DNA of 64,000 bases from Sinosporangium siamense (GTDB taxonomy: Bacteria; Actinomycetota; Actinomycetes; Streptosporangiales; Streptosporangiaceae). The DNA is taken from NCBI RefSeq assembly GCF_016863435.1, contig NZ_BOOW01000055.1, forward strand, positions 18,840-82,839, given 5' to 3'. Numbering within the stretch: position 1 is the first letter of the stretch; each line of letters starts with the position of its first letter. Below are positions 43,727-51,567 of the stretch, piece by piece. The notes beneath the pieces were generated by a model. That model was not told where the DNA came from, searched no databases, and saw only the letters and a program-made list of their open reading frames with translations. The translations under genes were made by a program, and so were the position numbers.

Positions 43727-44677
43727 ATGAGCGATCTCGGCCACGTGCTCGTCCTGGCCGGCGGGCTGTCCTACGAGCGTGAGGTCTCACTGCGCTCGGG
43801 CCGCCGGGTCAGCGAAGTGCTCCGCGCCGCCGGGGTCGATGTGGAGACGCGTGACACCGATGCAGGCCTCGTGCCCTCGGTGCTGGCCGATCCACCCGAC
43901 GCGGTCTTTGTGACCTTGCACGGAGGTTCCGGGGAGGACGGGGCCATCCGGTCGGTGCTGGAGTTGCTGGAGTTGCCTTATGTGGGCGCCGGGCCGGATG
44001 CGTGCAGAGTGGCCTTCGACAAGCCTACGGCGAAGTCCGTGGTGCGCTCTGTGGGCTTGCGGACGCCGGACTCGGTGACCTTGCCTAAGGAGACATTTCA
44101 CGACCTGGGGGCCTCTGCCGTACTCACACGGATTGTGGAGCGGTTGGGGCTGCCGCTCTTCGTCAAGCCCGCTCGTGGCGGCTCCGCCCTGGGCGCCTCC
44201 ATGGTGCGCACCGCCGAGGACCTGCCCGCGTCCATGGTCGGCTGCTTCGCTTATGGGGATACGGCGCTCATTGAGCGCTACATCGACGGGGTGGAGGTCT
44301 CCGTCTCCGTCGTCGACCTCGGCGACGGGCCCATCGCCCTTCCCCCGGTGGAGATCGTCGCCGACGGCGGGGCATACGACTACGCGGCTCGCTATACGGC
44401 TGGGCGCACCGAGTTCTTCGCTCCCGCGAGGCTCAGCCCGGAAACCATCGCCGCCTGCGAGGCCACGGCTGTCATCGCACACACGGCCCTTGGGTTGCGG
44501 GACATCTCCCGCACCGACCTCATCGTGGACGCTTCGGGAGAATGCCACTTCCTGGAGGTCAACGTCGCGCCTGGGATGACGGAGACGTCCCTGTTCCCGA
44601 TGGCGGTCGAATCTGCGGGGCGCGACTTCGGCTCCCTCTGCCGCGGCCTCCTCACCGTCGCGGCCAACCGCGGCTAA
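43727..44677 (+). CDS. ddl: D-alanine-D-alanine ligase family protein
   Basis: A 316-residue ATP-grasp enzyme that joins two D-alanines for the peptidoglycan stem peptide. The N-terminus LVLAGGLSYEREVSLRSGRR includes the Ser/Glu region of Ddl; FVTLHGGSGEDGAIRSVLEL, LGLPLFVKPARGGSALGASM and DLIVDASGECHFLEVNVAPG supply the ATP and metal sites. The ending reads EVNVAPGMTETSLFPM, where Ddl usually has EVNTLPG, so substrate details may differ. GAGAGGT lies 6 nt before ATG 43727. In many actinobacteria a second ddl lies elsewhere, so this may be the accessory copy. Confidence 0.87.
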   Translation: MSDLGHVLVLAGGLSYEREVSLRSGRRVSEVLRAAGVDVETRDTDAGLVPSVLADPPDAVFVTLHGGSGEDGAIRSVLELLELPYVGAGPDACRVAFDKPTAKSVVRSVGLRTPDSVTLPKETFHDLGASAVLTRIVERLGLPLFVKPARGGSALGASMVRTAEDLPASMVGCFAYGDTALIERYIDGVEVSVSVVDLGDGPIALPPVEIVADGGAYDYAARYTAGRTEFFAPARLSPETIAACEATAVIAHTALGLRDISRTDLIVDASGECHFLEVNVAPGMTETSLFPMAVESAGRDFGSLCRGLLTVAANRG

Positions 44678-44906
44678 CGCTCTTTGGTATTTGTGGCGGT
44701 TGGATGTGCGGGGACGTTCGATCCGGCCGGCGGGGGTGCGGTAGCTCAGGCTGTCCGTGTGCGCCGGGTGGCCAAAGCTCCGATGTTGCCGGCCGCCCGG
44801 TGCTCGCATCCCCAGTGAGAAGTGCCTCCGCCGGCGCGGACGCGCCCTCATCGCCGAGGCAGCATGACTCGGTCCGTTCTGCAGACCTGCCCCTAGGAGG
44901 CCTGGG

Positions 44907-45488
44907 ATGACGGTGGAAATCATCTACGAGACCCACGCCACCACCACGGACAACGAGGCCGGCATCTCCACCGGCCGGCTTCCGGGCCGCCTCTCGGCGC
45001 AGGGACGCCGCGAAGCCCGTGAACTCGGCGAACGGCGCCGGGGCCAGGACATCGCAGCCGTGTTCAGCTCCGACCTTTACCGCTCCGTCGAGACCGCCAG
45101 GATCGCCTTCCCCGACGGCCGGCCTCCGCTTCATCTGGACACCCGTCTGCGTGAATGCGACTACGGGGAGTTCAACGGCCGGCCGTCCGAGCTCGTCGCC
45201 GCCCGGCGTGCCCGGCACCTCGAAGACCCCTTTCCCGGTGGGCAGAGCTACCTACAGGTTGTTGCCGCCACTGACACCTTCCTCCAAGACCTGGCCCGGG
45301 ACTGGGACGGCAGGCGAATCCTGCTGATCGCCCACACGGCCAACCAATGGGCGCTGGACTATCTGCTCTCCGGGGCTTCCCTTCTAGACCTGCTCAAAGC
45401 CCCGTTCACCTGGCAACCGGGCTGGACCTACATGCTGCCCTCCGGCTGGGGCGGCCAACCCGGCGAACCTTCTCGGCCACAGCACTAG
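44907..45488 (+). CDS. Histidine phosphatase family protein with altered RHG motif
   Basis: A 193-residue phosphoglycerate-mutase-fold protein. Where the family has RHG, it reads YETHATTTDNEAG, keeping the phospho-accepting His but not the Arg and Gly. Other landmarks are AVFSSDLYRSVETARIAF, the general acid in LRECDYGEFNGRP and the second His in LLIAHTANQWALDYLL. Such THA variants form a known actinobacterial subgroup in my recollection. AGGAGG lies 7 nt before ATG 44907. The next 308 bp, up to 45797, hold a parS site and no gene that I can support. Confidence 0.8.
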   Translation: MTVEIIYETHATTTDNEAGISTGRLPGRLSAQGRREARELGERRRGQDIAAVFSSDLYRSVETARIAFPDGRPPLHLDTRLRECDYGEFNGRPSELVAARRARHLEDPFPGGQSYLQVVAATDTFLQDLARDWDGRRILLIAHTANQWALDYLLSGASLLDLLKAPFTWQPGWTYMLPSGWGGQPGEPSRPQH

Positions 45489-45713
45489 CGGCGGTCGACC
45501 GCGACGGCGATGTCGCCGCCGTCGAATCCTTGGGCACATTGCCCCGTGCTGACGTTGAGGGCCGGCGGAAGGCGGCCGCGGCTGAGACCGCCCGGCGGAA
45601 GCCGGCTGCCTCATTTCAGAGCCGACTGTCCCATGCCAGGGCCGACGAGGGCAGGCCACGGGTTGTGGAGGCCCGCCGCCGGGCGGGAGCGGATGGCGGT
45701 GACGAGCCGGCAA

Positions 45714-45729
45714 TGTTTCACGTGAAACA
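45714..45729. promoter_or_regulatory. parS site 1 (perfect)
   Basis: TGTTTCACGTGAAACA, the consensus ParB-binding palindrome, in the gap before the threonine aldolase-like gene. Confidence 0.96.
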
Positions 45730-45796
45730 TCGAGGGACGGCCGCCACACGGGACAGCGCCGGTCGCCGTGGATCACGGAGCCCGTACCCTGGCGCA

Positions 45797-46864
45797 ATGC
45801 GCAACGACTTCCCTCCTGTGCAGGACTTCGCGAGTGACAACCACGCGGGCGTGCATCCACTGATCATGGCGGCGCTCGCCGAGGCCAACACAGGACGCGC
45901 CCCGGCGTACGGTGCCGACGGCTGGACCGCCGCCTTCAACGAGCGGGTGAAGGCGCAGTTCGGCCCCACAGCCGAAGGGTTCCCCGTGTTCAACGGCGCC
46001 GGAGCTAACCTGGTCGGTCTCGCCTCCACGCTGGGACGTTACGACGCGGTCATCTGCCCCGCCACCGCCCACATCGCCACCCACGAGACCGGCGCGGCCG
46101 AGCGGCTACTCGGCGTCAAACTCCTCACCGCGCATACGCCCCAGGGCAAACTAACCCCCGCCGACATCACCGCCCACCTTGGTGGTCTCGGCAGCCACCT
46201 CGAACCCCAGCCCAAAGTCGTCTCGATCTCACAGATCACCGAACTCGGCACCTGCTATACCCCGGAAGAGATCGCCGCTCTCGCCTCCACCGCACACGCA
46301 CACGGCCTTCTCCTCCACATGGACGGCGCCCGCCTCGCCAACGCCGCCGCCCACCTCGGCACCGGCCTCCGCGCCTTCACCACCGACGCCGGTGTGGACA
46401 TCCTGAGCTTCGGCGGCACCAAGAACGGCGCACTGGGCGCGGAGGCCGTCATCGTCCTGCGCCCCGATCTCACATCAAGCCTTCCCTACCTCCGGCGGCA
46501 GTCCCTCCAGCTCGCCTCCAAAATGCGCTTCGTCTCAGCCCAGCTGACCGCCCTCCTCACCGACAACCTCTGGCACACCAACGCCGCCCACTCCAACGCC
46601 ATGGCCAACCGCCTGGCCGCCGGGGTGTCCGGCCTTCCAGGGCTTTCGATCGTCTACCCGGTGGAGTCCAACGCCGTCTTCGCTTCGCTCCCCCAGGCGG
46701 CCATCTCGGCGTTGCAGGAACGCTTTCGCTTTCACGTCACCGACCCCGCGGGGCCGGTCGTTCGGTGGATGACCTCTTTTGACACCACGACGGAGGACGT
46801 CGACCAGTTCATCTCTGCCATCGGGGACACGCTCAAGGGCAATGTTTCACGTGAAACACTCTGA
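45797..46864 (+). CDS. Threonine aldolase-like PLP enzyme
   Basis: A 355-residue fold-type I enzyme of the beta-eliminating lyase/low-specificity threonine aldolase group, which cleaves L-threonine to glycine and acetaldehyde. Motifs are FASDNHAGVHPLIMAALAEA, VFNGAGANLVGLAS, THETGAAERL, LLLHMDGARLANAAAHLGTG and the PLP Lys in ILSFGGTKNGALGAEAVI. TACCCT at 45785-45790 ends 6 nt before ATG 45797, a leaderless start, so the long open frame upstream is not used. Its final codons (NVSRETL) are formed by parS site 2. Confidence 0.9.
   Translation: MRNDFPPVQDFASDNHAGVHPLIMAALAEANTGRAPAYGADGWTAAFNERVKAQFGPTAEGFPVFNGAGANLVGLASTLGRYDAVICPATAHIATHETGAAERLLGVKLLTAHTPQGKLTPADITAHLGGLGSHLEPQPKVVSISQITELGTCYTPEEIAALASTAHAHGLLLHMDGARLANAAAHLGTGLRAFTTDAGVDILSFGGTKNGALGAEAVIVLRPDLTSSLPYLRRQSLQLASKMRFVSAQLTALLTDNLWHTNAAHSNAMANRLAAGVSGLPGLSIVYPVESNAVFASLPQAAISALQERFRFHVTDPAGPVVRWMTSFDTTTEDVDQFISAIGDTLKGNVSRETL
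46843..46858. promoter_or_regulatory. parS site 2 (perfect, inside coding sequence)
   Basis: TGTTTCACGTGAAACA within the last codons of the threonine aldolase-like gene, translated as VSRET. Confidence 0.96.
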
Positions 46865-46948
46865 CCTCGAGCCTCCGTTCGCCCTGCAACCCGATACCGG
46901 AGAGGGCAGCCCGTAGATAGTTTCCGCGGAGAGTACGACGCAGTCGGG

Positions 46949-47731
46949 TCAGCGTTGCTCCAACACCATGGCCATGTAGGCCAGGAGGTCGGCCCGGCGG
47001 TGGAATGGGTTGCGATAGAGCGGCGGCCCGCCACACCTGAGCCGCAACGCCTCACGGACAATCCGGTGCCAGCGCTCATCGAACACCTTCAACGCGTAGT
47101 CCCCCGCGGCGCTCTTCGACGTCACCTCGCCCACTGCCAGCGTGTGCAGAAGCCGCGTCACACCAAGAGCTCCCCACGTCGTCAGATAGCCGCTGAGCAC
47201 AGACACCCCCCACACCGACGCCAACGAAGAGCTACGCTCGACCCACCGCGTCCAGTAGCCCTCCAGGTTCTCGCGCGTACGGCGCTCCAAGGTGTCCCAG
47301 TCCGTGTAGACCCCGAGCTCATCAATCGCCGGTCCCCGTACGGCGACGCCTCCCTGAGCGAGCACATGCCACGTCACCAGGTGCCGCTCATCCCGGCTTG
47401 CCTCCCGGAACCGTCTCATCCCCACACTCGGCCCGGCCGGCGACTGCTCGGGATCGCGCCGTAGGTCATCCCAGGTGACGTACAGGCCGTCGAAGTACGG
47501 CTTCGCATGGCGGGCCTTCAACTCGGCGTGGACCTTGCGAAGCAGCTGCGGATCGGGCAACTCGCTGACCACCGCGACAAAGTCGATGTCGCTCTTCCCT
47601 TGCCGGTAGTCGCCGAGCGCGATGGACCCCTGAAGGTAGAGTCCCTCCACCACGCCCGGCAGATAGCGGTCGGCCAACTCAAGGTAAGCCGCGCAGACTC
47701 GCTCAGGAACCTCATCCAGAGTCTTCGCCAT
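46949..47731 (-). CDS. Nucleotidyltransferase-domain protein (AadA/DUF4111-like)
   Basis: A 260-residue protein. The head has VEGLYLQGSIALGDYRQGKS then DIDFVAVVSELPD, the GS and DxD metal-binding motifs of minimal nucleotidyltransferases. The helical tail resembles the AadA/DUF4111 domain of aminoglycoside adenylyltransferases (WGVSVLSGYLTTWGALGVTR). Drug resistance cannot be inferred; most chromosomal relatives are uncharacterised. TAGGCT (complement of 47738-47743) ends 6 nt before ATG 47731, a leaderless promoter. It is convergent with the threonine aldolase-like gene. Confidence 0.75.
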   Translation of the reverse strand: MAKTLDEVPERVCAAYLELADRYLPGVVEGLYLQGSIALGDYRQGKSDIDFVAVVSELPDPQLLRKVHAELKARHAKPYFDGLYVTWDDLRRDPEQSPAGPSVGMRRFREASRDERHLVTWHVLAQGGVAVRGPAIDELGVYTDWDTLERRTRENLEGYWTRWVERSSSLASVWGVSVLSGYLTTWGALGVTRLLHTLAVGEVTSKSAAGDYALKVFDERWHRIVREALRLRCGGPPLYRNPFHRRADLLAYMAMVLEQR

Positions 47732-47771
47732 GCGGGCAGCCTAACCACCGCCGTTGGACGTCCGCGTGCGA

Positions 47772-47787
47772 TGTTTCACGTGAAACA
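47772..47787. promoter_or_regulatory. parS site 3 (perfect)
   Basis: TGTTTCACGTGAAACA just upstream of the nucleotidyltransferase gene. It is part of an inverted duplication with the region around parS site 4. Confidence 0.96.
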
Positions 47788-47872
47788 TCGCCCCGGCCCC
47801 CTGAGAGTGCGTCAAGCCAGCTAATGCCCCTTTCGCCGTTGCGGTTGGTTGGATGAGGTCTGCTGGTCGGTC
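47772..47872. repeat. Left arm of a parS-containing inverted duplication
   Basis: parS 3 is followed 63 bp later by GGATGAGGTCTGCTGGTCGG (47851-47870). The complement of 49756-49869 shows the same order: parS 4, then CCCCCTGA, then GGATGAGGTCTGCTGGTCG 72 bp on. The arms flank the DUF6326/TetR/small-protein segment. Apart from this, 47732-48016 holds no gene that I can support. Confidence 0.75.
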
Positions 47873-48016
47873 AGCCACCGTTCGGCCTACAGGCACGGCT
47901 GGCGCGGACACAGGACCGCTCGTGAGCAGCTTCTCTGCGTATGCCGCGACTGAGCTGGTCACGGTCGGCCCGGTGTCCGCGGCGGCGGGCTTCGCGCCGT
48001 AGGGCTTTACACGGAC

Positions 48017-48493
48017 CTACTGTCGAAGGTCGGTCGTCGCGAGACCGGCTGGGACGGCTGAGGTTCGAGGCCATGTCCAGGCGGAGCGCAGGATGAAGGC
48101 CAGGAGCAGCACCTCGATTCCGATGGAGAGGCCGTAGAAGGGGGCCCACTCCCAGGACTCCCCTACCGCGTTGAACACTGAGTAGGGGATGTAGAGCGAT
48201 GCAACGACGAGGTTCGTGGCGCGGTTCACCCGGGCGGGCAGCGTGATGGAGAGCATCACCATCAGGATCGGGATCGCCACGGACGCAGTGAAAATGGTCA
48301 ACAACATCGGGCTGATGTCGAATTCAAAGACGACGCCAGCCAGGATGTCGTTGACGGCGCCAGGCTTGTAGAGGTGGAAGTAGTCGACGTAGATGTAGAG
48401 GAACATGAAGCTGGTCCATGCGGCGGCGAGCTTGGCCTGCACGGGGATCGGCGGGTTGTCGAGCAGGTTCGGGTTCTTCGTTCGGATGGTCAT
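48017..48493 (-). CDS. DUF6326-like small membrane protein
   Basis: A 158-residue protein with four hydrophobic segments (AAWTSFMFLYIYVDYFHLY, LLTIFTASVAIPILMVMLSI, LVVASLYIPYSVFNAV, LSIGIEVLLLAFILRSAW). The YIYVDYFHLYKPG motif in the first helix region is characteristic of a family often encoded beside a TetR regulator. AAAGAAG before ATG 48493 is a weak ribosome site. It is divergent from the TetR gene with a strong palindromic operator between them, so repression by that protein is likely. Function unknown. Confidence 0.7.
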   Translation of the reverse strand: MTIRTKNPNLLDNPPIPVQAKLAAAWTSFMFLYIYVDYFHLYKPGAVNDILAGVVFEFDISPMLLTIFTASVAIPILMVMLSITLPARVNRATNLVVASLYIPYSVFNAVGESWEWAPFYGLSIGIEVLLLAFILRSAWTWPRTSAVPAGLATTDLRQ

Positions 48494-48751
48494 CGGTTCT
48501 TCTTTCGAGAGGAGCGATCCGTCCGCCGGAGTGGCGGCAGGTTGGGGCGTGCATACGCACGGGTTGGGTCGTTCTCGTCGGTCCGGTCGTCAGGCGGGGA
48601 CGACGACCTCGGACGACTCGAGCACTGAGGGCGGCCCGCATCGTCGGCGCCCCGGCCGGACTCCCCCTGCACCAGGCGTGCTCCGGCATTCGATCACTGT
48701 TCGATTCCCACAGAAGCCTCCTCACGTCCGAGCTACGACTCTCGCCGGTTC

Positions 48752-48776
48752 GTACACCGTACTTCGTACGCTGTAC
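48752..48776. promoter_or_regulatory. Palindromic operator between the DUF6326 and TetR genes
   Basis: A 25-bp near-perfect palindrome with 11-bp arms (GTACACCGTAC at 48752-48762, CGTACGCTGTAC at the right), one mismatch per arm. A partial second copy (TACGCTGTACCATGACCGTA) follows at about 48784-48805. This is the expected binding site of the adjacent TetR protein. Confidence 0.7.
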
Positions 48777-48845
48777 CAATAGTAGTACGCTGTACCATGA
48801 CCGTACGCTGGACGATTGTCAAGCCGGAGGGAGCGAGGAGACCCG

Positions 48846-49535
48846 TTGTCTGCAAGGGAACGACGCCAGGTCGCGTCAGATGCGGGGCTGAGCAAGAAGC
48901 GGGTGGTGGTCGAGGCGGTACGGCTCGCCGACCGAGAGGGGGTCGGCGAGCTGAGCATGCGCCAGCTGGCTCGCGCGCTCGGCGCGGGCGCGATGTCGCT
49001 CTACTACTACGTAGCGAGCAAGGAGGACTTGCTGGACGCCATGATCGACTTCGTGTTCGAGGAGATCGAGCTCCCGCCTGAAGAGACCGACTGGCAGTCA
49101 GCGATGCGACGGCGGGCGGTATCCGCCCGACAGGTTCTCGCACGCCACCCGTGGGCGATCGGCCTGATGGAGTCGCGGACATCGCCGGGGCCCGCGAACC
49201 TCCGCCACCGCGAAGCGGTCACCGCCTGCCTGCGGAGGGCCGGCTTCACGGTCATGATGGCGACGCACGCCAACTGGTTGCTCGACAGCTATGTCTACGG
49301 TTTCGCCCTGCAGGAATCCAGCCTGCCGTTCGACACCGCCGATGAGTTCGCGGACATCGCCGAGGGCGTCTTCCTGCCCCAGCTTCCTCCTGACGAGTTC
49401 CCCTACCTCAACGAGTCTGCCGCGGTGCTCGCCGCTGCCGGCTACGACCCGGCGGAGGAGTTCACCTTCGGCCTCGACCTCGTCCTAGCCGCCCTCGAAC
49501 CCCTGAGAGCGCCTCACGTGAGCCTCCATCCGTGA
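48846..49535 (+). CDS. TetR/AcrR family transcriptional regulator
   Basis: A 229-residue repressor. The N-terminal helix-turn-helix runs KKRVVVEAVRLADREGVGEL to MRQLARALGAGAMSLYYYVA, followed by SKEDLLDAMIDFVFEE. The C-terminal ligand-binding part resembles the tetracyclin-repressor-like group (RHPWAIGLMESRTSPGPANL, TFGLDLVLAALEPL). TTG 48846 is chosen for GAGGAG 6-7 nt upstream; the frame also opens with TTG at 48816. It probably represses itself and the divergent membrane protein gene. The ligand is unknown. Confidence 0.88.
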   Translation: MSARERRQVASDAGLSKKRVVVEAVRLADREGVGELSMRQLARALGAGAMSLYYYVASKEDLLDAMIDFVFEEIELPPEETDWQSAMRRRAVSARQVLARHPWAIGLMESRTSPGPANLRHREAVTACLRRAGFTVMMATHANWLLDSYVYGFALQESSLPFDTADEFADIAEGVFLPQLPPDEFPYLNESAAVLAAAGYDPAEEFTFGLDLVLAALEPLRAPHVSLHP

Positions 49536-49544
49536 TGTGATTAT

Positions 49545-49739
49545 GTGATCGTGTGGATCCAGCAGATCCTCACCGTCTTCGGCGAGACCGGCGGCTCGCT
49601 GCGCGCCCGCGACCTGGCTCTGGCGTTGGACCTGCCCCTGACGCCCAACGACATCCAGAACGCCCGCGTTAAACTCAAACGCCTGACCAGCCGCGGCATC
49701 CTCATCGAAACCGAGCCCGGCTCGTTCACTCAGCCGTGA
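49545..49739 (+). CDS. Small winged-helix-like protein or fragment
   Basis: A 64-residue frame (QQILTVFGETGGSLRARDLA; NDIQNARVKLKRLTSRGILI) that looks like a winged-helix domain ending ETEPGSFTQP, similar in style to C-terminal domains of actinobacterial HTH proteins. It starts at GTG 49545 or 49551 without a clear ribosome site, 9 bp after the TetR stop. It could be a real small protein co-transcribed with TetR or a leftover of a larger gene. Confidence 0.45.
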   Translation: MIVWIQQILTVFGETGGSLRARDLALALDLPLTPNDIQNARVKLKRLTSRGILIETEPGSFTQP

Positions 49740-49755
49740 CGACAGACCGAGCGGC

Positions 49756-49869
49756 GACCGATCGACCAGCAGACCTCATCCCCCCACCCCTTAGGTTCCA
49801 GGGATCGCTGCAACGCCTGATCTGTTCAGGGGGTGGGCGCTCGCCTCGCACGATGTTTCACGTGAAACA
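49756..49869. repeat. Right arm of the parS-containing inverted duplication
   Basis: Counterpart of 47772-47872 on the opposite strand: the complement of 49756-49781 reads GGATGAGGTCTGCTGGTCGA and parS 4 lies at the outer end. Arms are similar, not identical, so the duplication is not recent. Confidence 0.75.
49854..49869. promoter_or_regulatory. parS site 4 (perfect)
   Basis: TGTTTCACGTGAAACA in the 335-bp gap before the parB stop, which holds three of the seven sites. Confidence 0.96.
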
Positions 49870-49903
49870 TCGCCCCGTGCAGCGCTCCTCCCGCCGGTCC
49901 CCC

Positions 49904-49959
49904 GGAACCCCGGAACCCCGGAATCCCGGAATCCCGGAATCCCGGAATCCCGGAATCCC
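49904..49959. repeat. 8-bp tandem repeat between parS sites
   Basis: Seven head-to-tail units: two of GGAACCCC then five of GGAATCCC. It lies between parS 4 and parS 5 and is likely unstable in copy number. Confidence 0.9.
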
Positions 49960-49979
49960 CGGCGACTGTCCCCAGCCGA

Positions 49980-49995
49980 TGTTTCACGTGAAACC
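49980..49995. promoter_or_regulatory. parS-like site 5 (one mismatch)
   Basis: TGTTTCACGTGAAACC; the final A of the consensus is C. Confidence 0.85.
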
Positions 49996-50024
49996 TTGGC
50001 CCTCCCAAACAAGCAGCGCCGCGA

Positions 50025-50040
50025 TGTTTCGCGTGAAACA
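50025..50040. promoter_or_regulatory. parS-like site 6 (one central mismatch)
   Basis: TGTTTCGCGTGAAACA; one central base differs from consensus. It lies 35 bp past the parB stop. Confidence 0.85.
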
Positions 50041-50074
50041 TCGCGGCGCCAGCACGAGCGTCGCACCGCCAGTG

Positions 50075-51046
50075 CTATTCGTCCATGTCGTGCATGGACG
50101 AGATGGCCTCCGGGGCCATCGTGGCGATAATGCGCTCAAGGTCGTCGATGCTGGCGAACTCCACCACGATGCGCCCCTTCTGCCGCCCCATGTCGACCTT
50201 CACCTTGGTCTCGAAGCGGTCGGACAGGTGGTCGGCAAGGTTGCGTAGCGCGGGGGCGGGGGTCTTGCGGGTGGCGCGTTCGCGGGTGGGGGCGCTGCCC
50301 GCGTGGGCGTCGCCGACGGCGACGATCTCCTCGACGGTGCGCACGGAGAGGCCCTCGGCGACGATGCGCCGGGCGAGGTGCTCCTGAAGGTGGGGGTCCT
50401 CCAGCGCGCACAGCGCTCGGGCGTGTCCGGCGCTGATCACCCCGGCCGCCACCCGCTTCTGCACCTCGGGCGGCAGTTTCAGCAGGCGCAGCATGTTGGT
50501 GACGTGTGACCGGGACCGGCTGACGCGAAGGGCGAGTTGTTCGTGGGTGGCGCCGAAGTCGTCGAGGAGTTGCTGGTAGGCGGCCGCCTCCTCCAGGGGG
50601 TTGAGCTGCTCCCGCTGGAGGTTCTCGATGAGGGCTTCCCTGAGCATCTCATCGTCTTGGGTGCTGCGGATGATGGCGGGGATGTGGGTGAGGCCGGCGC
50701 GGTTGGAGGCTCGCCAGCGGCGCTCCCCCATAATGAGCTCGTATTTCCCGCCGGCGATGGCGCGCACCACAATCGGCTGGAGAAGGCCGATCTCCTTGAT
50801 CGAAGAGGTGAGCTCCTCTAGCCGCTCGCTGTCGAAGGCTTTACGGGGCTGCCGGGGGTTGGGCTCGATCTCTTCGAGCAGGATCTCCTGGAAGTAGGCT
50901 CCGGGCACCGGTCGCGGAGCGATTTCCACGAGCGTATTGGCGGCGGGAGGGGCGCTGGGAAGCACCGTTTCGGGGTCTGGAGCGATGGGCTTGGGCGGTA
51001 TGAGCGCCCCGAGTCCCCTGCCAAGTCCACGCCGCTGCTGGCTCAA
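50075..51046 (-). CDS. parB: Chromosome partitioning protein ParB
   Basis: A 323-residue CTP-dependent DNA clamp that loads at parS and organises the origin. The N-terminus RRGLGRGLGALIP is typical for actinobacteria. The CTP-binding GERRWRASNRAGL box, the helix-turn-helix (THEQLALRVSRSRSHVTNML) and a C-terminal dimerisation end (DDLERIIATM) are all present. TTG 51046 is chosen because AGGAG lies about 6 nt upstream; the frame is open to 51082. It is transcribed like parA but separated from it by 521 bp. Seven parS or parS-like sites surround it. Confidence 0.95.
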   Translation of the reverse strand: MSQQRRGLGRGLGALIPPKPIAPDPETVLPSAPPAANTLVEIAPRPVPGAYFQEILLEEIEPNPRQPRKAFDSERLEELTSSIKEIGLLQPIVVRAIAGGKYELIMGERRWRASNRAGLTHIPAIIRSTQDDEMLREALIENLQREQLNPLEEAAAYQQLLDDFGATHEQLALRVSRSRSHVTNMLRLLKLPPEVQKRVAAGVISAGHARALCALEDPHLQEHLARRIVAEGLSVRTVEEIVAVGDAHAGSAPTRERATRKTPAPALRNLADHLSDRFETKVKVDMGRQKGRIVVEFASIDDLERIIATMAPEAISSMHDMDE

Positions 51047-51567
51047 TGCGTCTCCTACGTTCACCCGGCCGCTTCCGGTCACACCAAGCAGAGATTACCG
51101 CCGCAGGCGCCGCTCGGTAGCTGAGCATCCGCCGACGGTATACACAAATCAGGGCAAGCCTTCCGGCCTCCCTTGATCTCTCCTGTCGCCCAACAGGTCA
51201 AGAGCAGCCCTCACCCCCGAATGGCGGTCCCGCTCACGTGTGCTTCCACTCAGACGTGGCGAGAGCGGCGCTTGGTCAGGCGTGTTCACAGGTCCGAGGG
51301 CTATCCCATGTCGGTCCAGAGGTTCTCGATCATAGGGCCGCAACCTTGGAAAGTTAACGATCACCTGTCAGAACGCAGCGGCGAAAGCACGTGTTCACCG
51401 ACAAGCACCCACATCCAACACCCAACGATCCCCACATGACGGATCAATGGCGTGGCCCCGCGAATCCCACGCCGACGAAACGGGCGCACCGCCGCCCATG
51501 ACTCCACGATCGACGCCACGGTACGGCGGTGCCGTACAGATCAGGCGGTACGGCGGTGCCGTACGGA
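51047..51567. repeat. Unusual parA-parB gap with twin palindromes
   Basis: 521 bp without a supported gene. GTACGGCGGTGCCGTAC occurs twice, at 51521-51537 and 51548-51564, right after the parA stop, each a 7-bp hairpin with a GGT centre. The middle (51330-51470) is less GC-rich than the surroundings. A separate parB promoter may lie here. Confidence 0.7.
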
